Shown here: positions 19,250 through 25,156 of the stretch, piece by piece
How positions within the stretch are numbered: position 1 is the stretch's first letter
Layout: each line of letters starts with the position of its first letter
Source: Chara braunii
Lineage: Eukaryota; Streptophyta; Charophyceae; Charales; Characeae
Direction: 5' to 3'
NCBI GenBank assembly: GCA_003427395.1
Contig: BFEA01000258.1
Span: forward strand, 315,978-341,133
Length of the DNA: 25,156 nt
Notes under the pieces: model-generated
Seen by the model: only the letters and a program-made list of their open reading frames with translations
Database searches by the model: none
Told to the model about the DNA's origin: nothing
Translations under genes and position numbers: made by a program

Positions 19250-20049
19250 TTGAGGTAGTGCTATGTCGGGTAGATCTACGACACACACACTGAAACTTGG
19301 GCTGGTACCGGGCTACCTACCGGTATTGGGCGTCTAAAAATACCAAATTTTGTCCCCTTCTGCTCGGCCTCGAGTACCCGGCGAATCTACCTCTACGTGG
19401 TGTGATACCGGCCTACCTGCTGCTTCAGTGTTGTCCGTTGCTCTCAAGTGTCGTGAACTTCTTCCCCCCCGCCACTTCAGTGTTTTTCCTGTGACAACCC
19501 TCAATGTCACGGTTATAGGTAAGTACCAGCCCTTCGGGGCTTCCAATCAACCAAGTGCCCGTGCGGGTCACACACACACTCAACCCAACAAGCACTCAGA
19601 CAGGCATGCAGACCAACAAACGTACATGCACAACAGACTTAGGAAACAGGTTGAGGCCACTGGTAGGACTGAGCCCGACTACTATATACATACTGAGCTG
19701 CTCCCCTTAAACTTGAAGTGGGAGCTAGCTCAATAGGTTTCGGTGTTGTTTGTTAAACAAGGGATGCAGGGATCAAGACCTCCCGACCCTGAGCTAGCTC
19801 CTTTTTGGCAAGGAGCTCGGCTACACTTTACCCCGCATTCGGACCGCCCGGACTTGAACCCGCGACCTCAGATTTCGAAGCAGGTTAGAATTAGTTAGAC
19901 ACTGGTTGTCATTGTAACGTGAATTCGACACTTGGCATGCCAGGGAAGGGAACAATAGTAGCTAGATTTAGTTACCATTTACTATTATGTTTCTTTTATG
20001 TTTTTTTTTTTTTTAATTTCTTAATGTTTATTTTATTCTCCTTATTTTA
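19250..20049. other. Interval without a supported gene; 12-bp inverted repeat and AT tract
   Basis: GGAGCTAGCTCA (19721-19732) and TGAGCTAGCTCC (19790-19801) form a perfect 12-base inverted repeat with a 57-base loop. A minus-strand TATATAG-like site lies near 19684. T-rich DNA runs at about 19997-20016. Frames of up to 128 codons exist but lack motifs. Confidence 0.45.
19841..19884 (-). other. tRNA-like fragment (B-box), degenerate
   Basis: On the minus strand, GCTTCGAAATCTGAGG followed by TCGCGGGTTCAAGTCC resembles the anticodon-arm-to-T-arm part of a tRNA, with a good B-box (GGTTCAAGTCC). The T-stem does not close (GCGGG against CCGGG), no matching anticodon stem forms, and there is no acceptor stem. 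It may be a tRNA relic or a tRNA-derived SINE piece. Confidence 0.3.
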
Positions 20050-20237
20050 CTATTTGTAATTTGGTTCTCTCTTCCTCGTCGAAAACTGCCCGATTTCACG
20101 GGCAGATACATTCTTGAGAGGCAAAACACTAACTCTATGGTGTGTCAAAGCCGGAACGGTCTGGCTCGCGGGCAGATCGAAGTCCTGCGGGCGCGACTTG
20201 CCGACGATCGCACGGGCACAGACAGTGAGCCTATGCA
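20050..20237 (-). other. Sequence past the gag break point; no protease found
   Basis: This is where protease (a D-T/S-G motif) would be expected after gag. No such motif is visible in any minus frame. A 63-codon minus frame (20241-20050) is open in a different phase from gag and ends before the AT-rich tract. CTGCCCG ... CGGGCAG (20088-20107) makes a 7-bp hairpin. The element has probably been cut or rearranged here. Confidence 0.45.
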
Positions 20238-21197
20238 TCAAGGAGGAAGGTGGATGCCGAGATAGGAAGAAGATGACCTCCCCTTCAGTTCACCGCGGAG
20301 TCGCGGGGCTGACGCTAGGATTTCCTTCAGGGTCATGAGGTCATTATGCCATTCCAGCAACCGGTCAATCACCTTCTCTACGTCAAATCCTTCTTCCAAC
20401 CGGACCGCGTATTTCTTCTTTTTGGGCGGTCCGTCCTGTATGACCGGTTCGGCCTCTCCCCTGATCCCCTTTTTCCTTGCCCGCTGCTCCGCTCTCTGAT
20501 CCTCTTCTCTGCGCAGCCTCTCGTCCTCTTCCTCTTCGTCATCATCGTCCTCTACTTCCACAGCCTCCTTCCTTCTCCCTAGTTCGTGTTCCCCCCTTGG
20601 AGGCTCTTGGCTGGTACTGGCCTTGGCCTGATTCCTCGTTTGCGCTGCCTGTGCCAGCCGGGCTTGCGGAGTGAGGGGTCTCCCCCTTATTCCTGGTTGA
20701 GGGCACGACCCCACCACATTTACTCCGGGTCGCCCAGGCGCTGACTCCGGGCCGGAGTCATAGAGGAATACTGTGGGGATGTTAGACCTCCATCCTTTCA
20801 CTTCTTTACAGAGGCCCACCAACTCCTATTGGTACCTCCCCATCTTATCCAGCGAGTCCTTCATCTTCTCAAATAAGACGGACGGAGGCTCCGTTCTTTC
20901 CTCCTCCTCCTCGTCATCTGACTCGATGATTATGGCCTCTTCCGTCTTACTTCCTCCTTGTAGCCCTTGAGTCACTTCCTCATCACTTCCCACTTCTTCC
21001 ACCCCAAACGGTGGTTCCTCCTTTTCCTGCCATAGCCTGAACATGGCAGGGGGCGGTGGTCCCGCTGCCGCTCTTCGTTGGGCTTCAGCTCTCACTCCTC
21101 CAAGCCTTCTGTCAATGGCCTCCCCAAATTGATCGTAGATATCCCCATCCATAGTAGAGAAAATCAGCCCGCTTCTCTCGTCTTCCCGTCTTATATT

Positions 21198-21239
21198 ACA
21201 GAACCTTATAGTGTGGCCTTGCTGGTCACAATGTTGACA
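21198..21239 (-). other. CCHC zinc knuckle of gag
   Basis: The minus strand encodes CQHCDQQGHTIRFC, an exact C-X2-C-X4-H-X4-C nucleocapsid knuckle. It is in the same phase as the gag start at 22781 and as the downstream frames at 21152 and 20822, which supports one original gag frame. Confidence 0.9.
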
Positions 21240-21283
21240 GATGGCCGTCCTCCAGTTAAAGCGGGGTCTTCCATACCCCTGAC

Positions 21284-21571
21284 TTCCCTGATCCCCCTGG
21301 CCTTGATACCCCTTGCCTTGATAGCCCTGGCCTTGGTACCCCTGGCCCTGACTCCCTTGGCCTTGGTACCCTTGACCTTAACTCCCTTGGCCTTGGTACC
21401 CCTGACCTTGATAGCCCTGGCCTTGGTACCCCTGGCCTTGACTCCCTTGGCCTTGGTACCCCTGGCCTTNCCTTGATAGCCCTGGCCTTGGTACCCCTGG
21501 CCTTGACTCCCTTGGCCTTGGTACCCCTGGCCTTGACTCCCTTGGCCTTGGTACCCCTGGCCTTGGCCATT
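21284..21571 (-). repeat. 30-bp coding tandem repeat (GQGYQGQGSQ) in gag
   Basis: About eight to ten imperfect 30-base units (plus strand CCTTGGTACCCCTGG / CCTTGACTCCC) encode a Gly/Gln/Tyr/Ser low-complexity segment just before the zinc knuckle. Such segments in gag can aid RNA binding or assembly (inferred). Copy number is uncertain because an undetermined base lies within it. Confidence 0.85.
21470..21470. other. Undetermined base (N) inside the gag repeat
   Basis: The single N interrupts a repeat unit: CCTTGGTACCCCTGGCCTT is followed by N and then CCTTGATAGCC, which duplicates the CCTT. The gag phase changes across it. It looks like a contig join or unresolved repeat length, not a true one-base ambiguity. 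Confidence 0.8.
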
Positions 21572-22781
21572 CCATTGCCTTCCTCTTCCGCCGCCATCCC
21601 TGCCTCGCCTCTTTCCTCCACCCCTCCCTCCACTGCCTTGATTGCCCTGCCCCTGGTTCCCACCCCCTACAACACTGCTCTGTGAACTGGGATCAGGTGA
21701 CGGTGGCGGGGCCACAGGTTGGGCCTGGGCCGCGGGGTAGATGGGTGGTGGCATACTCGTTTGCGGTCCGGCTACTGGCGGCGTACACAATTGCGTTGAT
21801 CACCGGCCAGGGCCACTGTCCATAAGAGGGCGCCCCGCCTTGCGAGGGGCCCGTACTAGATGATGGAGCCGCCACATTTAAAGGGGCTGTTGCCTGGGTT
21901 TGAGGCGCCTGCGCTTTTCCTGATCCCTGTCCGCCCTGCGCCAAATTACGCACTTTGCGCTGAACCTTCGTCAGGTGTTGCGGCACCGGCTCTTCCTCTT
22001 CCCAGAGCTCCTCCTGACCAGCCTCCTCTATCACTGACTCTTTTCCTTTTACTTTGACAGCCGTCACCACCTTTCTTTGCACCACTGACTCTGTCACATA
22101 CCCTAGCTGTGCCAATACGTCTGTAACAATCCTTGTTACTCCCAGGGTCCCAGAAGCGGTCGCATCTCTTTCCTTTCTCTTCTGTCTTTGCAGGCGTATC
22201 TGACGTTGTTCCACTTGGTCCAAGCACCTAACCCCTCTGTCAATGGTGGCCCAGGTGAGCTTAGTGCTACCTCCTCCATGTCTCGTCAATTCGACGGCCT
22301 CCGATGTTGTGAGTAGCCCCAGGAAGGTGGCGCATTGTGCTTTTTCCGAAATCCCATGGACCTTCCGCGCCCTCTTCTTAAATTCTTGAACAAAGGCCCC
22401 TATAGTCGTAAAATCCTCTTTGTTCATCGCTTCAAGGTCCGTGGTAGTCAACAACCCGTCTCCCAGGCGGTATTTCCTCTGCATCCCCTCCTTGAACCTC
22501 TCCCAGCTACCTTGAGCCGCATCTATGACTTTCTTCACCTCCTGATGGTAGCTGTGGAGGACATACTGAAGGATGCGTTAAAACTTTACAACATCCGGCC
22601 GCCCGACCAAAGCTTGTTCCACCCGTTCTAGCCATTCTGAGACTCTCTCCCCACAGAAATGGAAAGTATCGACCTTTGGGATGTTGCTCAGGTTCCTTTC
22701 ATGTCGGTCGATGGCCGCGATGAGGTCATCGAGTGTCAGGCGCTTCTTGGGAACAACTGATGCACCGCCAGTCTCAGGCAT

Positions 22782-23079
22782 CTTGACAGCCTTTTCTTTT
22801 TAAGTTCCCTAGCAAAAGAAAACAAGTACATCCCCTTATTCAACATTATACCTTGACCGGTCTATTCCATTCGTCCTACCTCACCCTTAGTACTTACTTT
22901 ACCCACTGTTAACACGATCGTCCCTCATACTTCCTCTACTTGGGTAGGTAAATTTCCTCACCTACACTTAGTAATTCATATATTCCTTCATTACTTTTTC
23001 ATCACTCCTTTATGCCTTTTCTTATTCACTTCTCATACCCGGATGTCGTTCCACCAGGGACAACGGTAAGCTTTCCGTT
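22782..23079 (-). other. Retroelement 5' leader between PBS and gag
   Basis: About 300 bases separate the primer-binding site from the gag ATG, a normal leader length. The plus strand here is pyrimidine-rich, so the RNA would be purine-rich. A hairpin of AACGGAAAGCTTACCGTT lies at 23063-23080 on the minus strand, just after the PBS. No ORF is evident. Confidence 0.6.
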
Positions 23080-23098
23080 ATCCCCGGCAACGGCACCA
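23080..23098 (-). other. Primer-binding site for tRNA-Asp(GTC)
   Basis: The minus strand reads TGGTGCCGTTGCCGGGGAT. The 3' end of plant tRNA-Asp(GTC) is complementary to TGGCGCCGTTGCCGGGGAT, so 18 of 19 bases match and the mismatch is a tolerable G-U type. It starts two bases after the LTR terminus ACA. tRNA-Asp priming is known for Athila-type Ty3/gypsy elements of plants. This fixes the orientation of the element. Confidence 0.85.
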
Positions 23099-23100
23099 CC

Positions 23101-25156
23101 TGTCGGGCGCATCGGGTTGACACCGCACGGGGGCAACGCGGGACCCTCCCGGCCGCGTCACGCAGGAGTTGGTTTTTAGAACCCTTCGTCGCAATATGCA
23201 TGGAGCTTCCACAAGTCGCTCCGGCCGGGTGCGCCAGCCATACCTCTCGCGAGCCCCTACGACAGGATAGGGCCTACGCGAGGCACGACTTACCTACACC
23301 TTATGGGAGCTGTCACCTCCCTTCGGTGGGCATATCCCCGCCGAGCTACCAGTCCACAGTACGAAAGCTAATCAGTTGCAATCGCAGAGGTGGACCAGCC
23401 GAGGGCGTTTCTCGTTCGCTGTAGCATAGGGGGTATGCGCGGTAATACGCCTCTATCGGACCCGCACGCGAACCGACATCTTGGGGGGGCTGAGGTCCCA
23501 AGCGCGACTCATCGTCGCTCGACTAGGACGCATCCCACACACCACGCGCACTCCACTTTACGAACACTCATACACACAAAACAACATATATACGAAACGA
23601 CACAATACCAACAACGCAACAACGCTCCTAGCCCCTCGGTAGCCAACCCGTAACTTCCCAGTGCGGAAATCGGATAGGCGTCGCGCGCTGAACTTAGTAT
23701 AAAACCGCGCGGACGCAGGGCATACTCACATCGACTTGCAATGCGGGCGTACACAAGCAGTCGCAACGATGGCGTACTATGTAGTGCCCATAATCAAGCG
23801 GTCCCTCGCGGATCCGAGTACCGCTTATGACACTCAAGTGTCAGACTTGAAGTGTCGTGAGGGCCTACCCCTTCACGACATTGCACGGCTAAAGGAATAG
23901 TCGTCCAGCCGCCACTGCGCCTTAGGCTCTCGACCTGAGTGTCTCGATAGGCAATTCAAATAGGCTCTTCACGAGGGAAAACCCCTCCCTTGCAGAGCCT
24001 AGGGCTTGGGATGTCCTAGACAAGGACCTCGAATCCCGGCCCAGGACCAAACGTCCGACTAAGAAAATCATAAAAAAACAAGAGACAAGAATAAAAGGAG
24101 AGACCTCCCCTAGGCCCCTCAGTCTCAGCTTCTGAGCGGGCTCTAATGTGGGGGCTCTTCAACCCATGCAGACATTCATCCCAAGTATTACCATGTATAC
24201 ATATGTAAGGGTTAAATATGTGACGATCATTTTCCATGGTCTCACTGGGGTCTCTCACGATAATACGTATATGTGTGATCGCAGGCAACCAAATCCAGAA
24301 TCTGATTCACAACACATACCTGCCATCACATCAACATACCAAATCAACAGCCCACACACTAAACGTAGTCAACCCCAACCACCTTCGACATTCATACCCC
24401 TTGCTTTAGCCATGCAAGCCCCAAAACCTCTTGTCCAACCAACCTTAATTAAATATTCAGCACCTTTGTCAAATGGCCATTCAATAAAAGTCCGGGTGAA
24501 ACCTTAATAAAACAACAAAATCACCAGGGCTAAAGCCTTTTAGGTTGAGTGTAGAGGGAGAGTTGAAATTGAGTCGTAGACCGACGAATCGGCAACCGAC
24601 CTGTTATCAGTGATAACAGTAAGTGACCCTCAAGGGATCGAACTGGATCTAGCCCTGAACTTGGATCAAATGATCAAAAGGACCTGTAACACACGACAGA
24701 CCAATCCCCAAGCTAAGATCATAAGTGTATGGAGAATACAACTCCATAATACATCCTTACTCAAAACCTCCTTATAAGCTAAACCTAAGTCTACTTTTAA
24801 GTCAGTGCTTAAGCCAAAGGTAGACCAACTGCAAAAATCTCCCCTATTCTGGGTGGATCGCCTAAATCTCCTATCAAAATATAATCTAACTTCTTTAAAC
24901 TAAGAAAATTTTGGCAGCGCTTCCCATAGGAAAAATGTTTTTTCATAATTTATATAAGCCCAGATATGGAAGCAGAAATAATCTCTAACTCCTGGAAAGT
25001 CAAATTCTATCTAACTCTCTAAATTAGTAGAAATTTGGGCAGCACTTCCTTTTGAAAGGGGGACTTCCCAGATTTATACTAAGTCAGATATGAAAGCAGA
25101 AATTAATCTCTAACTCTGGAAAGTCAAATTCTATCTAACTCTCTGAATTAGTAGAA
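23101..25156 (-). mobile_element. 5' LTR of the gag element (partial, runs off the window)
   Basis: On the minus strand it ends in GCGCCCGACA at 23101, just before the PBS. It is homologous to the plus-strand LTR ending at 12547, including the conserved 19-nt palindrome (24601-24619), the decayed TATA site (24212-24218) and two U3 array units (starts near 24951 and 25075). The right edge of the window falls inside the third unit, so the LTR is longer than 2056 bases and its 5' end is not visible. Confidence 0.85.
24601..24619. promoter_or_regulatory. Conserved 19-nt palindrome, second copy
   Basis: CTGTTATCAGTGATAACAG is the same perfect palindrome as at 11048-11066, in the corresponding U3 position of the minus-strand LTR. 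Confidence 0.55.

Larger units (their letters stand above)
20238..22781 (-). pseudogene. gag: Ty3/gypsy-type gag, disrupted
   Basis: Gag forms the virus-like particle and binds the element RNA. The ATG at 22781 has A at -3. In order: a short N-terminus; capsid-like region with FHFCGERVSEWLERVEQAL (about 22665-22610), then GSWERFKEGMQRKYRLGDGL and FVQEFKKRARKVHG with FLGLLT (about 22510-22320), the usual W...F...L/F...E.F pattern; an acidic linker; a Pro/Ala-rich part; GQGYQGQGSQ repeats (about 21285-21570); a CCHC knuckle; acidic stretches; a basic PPKKKK; and a helical end (LLEWHNDLMTLKEIL). Frame 22781 is interrupted by TAA at 22578-22580, TAA at 21378-21380 and TAG at 20826-20828. Between about 21795 and the N at 21470 the coding text moves to another phase, then returns. 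Nothing of pol follows. Gag is certain as a class; the lineage is inferred. Confidence 0.85.

Noticed and set aside
21078-21476. Plus-strand ORF with ALVPLALTPLA repeats
   Set aside because: It is the antisense shadow of the gag GQGYQ repeat.
24631-24648. Minus-strand AGTTCGATCCC, B-box-like
   Set aside because: It is ordinary LTR U3 sequence; the other copy reads AGCTTGATCCC at the same place, and no tRNA fold forms.

Overview
This 25 kb window looks like gene-poor, repeat-rich nuclear DNA of a eukaryote, probably a streptophyte (land plant or charophyte alga). The evidence is a long terminal repeat (LTR) next to a primer-binding site for plant-type tRNA-Asp(GTC), a Ty3/gypsy-type gag remnant with a CCHC zinc knuckle, a U6 snRNA-like sequence, polypyrimidine/AG splice-like signals, and many diverged tandem arrays. 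The gag wording reminds me of retroelements annotated in Chara braunii. That is recollection, not a search result. Nothing looks bacterial, plasmid- or phage-like, and there is no CRISPR array or operon.

Layout. 1-1000: homopurine/homopyrimidine DNA with a G-run and a GGAAGGAAGG array. 1327-1489: a strong 30-bp inverted repeat between short direct repeats. 1500-4320: non-coding DNA with a 47-bp duplication (1781-1871) and a diverged 70-80 bp repeat field (about 2740-4200). 4457-4924 (minus): an RG-rich, acidic ORF downstream of a TATA box, possibly the start of another gag. 5213-6650: no supported gene. 6660-6776: a diverged U6 snRNA-like sequence ending in T6. 7020-7745: a degenerate array of about 178 bp period. 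8754-9101: an ORF with intron-like signals. 9217-9925: a CATTGTTTCTACTGTGAAT motif array and a 44-bp perfect duplication.

10222-12547 (plus) holds an LTR with an exactly phased 123-bp array, a TATA box and an ACA terminus. 12548-20000 holds short coding-like pieces (13631-14061, 17476-17721, 18150-18755, 19112-19249) in otherwise non-coding DNA. 20238-25156 (minus) is the 5' part of a retrotransposon: partial LTR (25156-23101), PBS (23098-23080), leader, and gag (22781-20238) broken by three stops and two frame changes. Protease, RT, RNase H and integrase are missing.

The two LTR copies belong to one family and face each other as an inverted repeat of at least 2.05 kb arms with a 10.5 kb spacer. 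Most of the window therefore reads as retrotransposon remains, tandem-repeat decay and a few orphan ORFs. I see no intact, recognisable host gene. The items most worth a second look are the inverted LTR pair, the U6-like sequence with its altered ACAGAGA box, the orphan ORFs at 17.5-18.8 kb, and the foldback at 1.4 kb.
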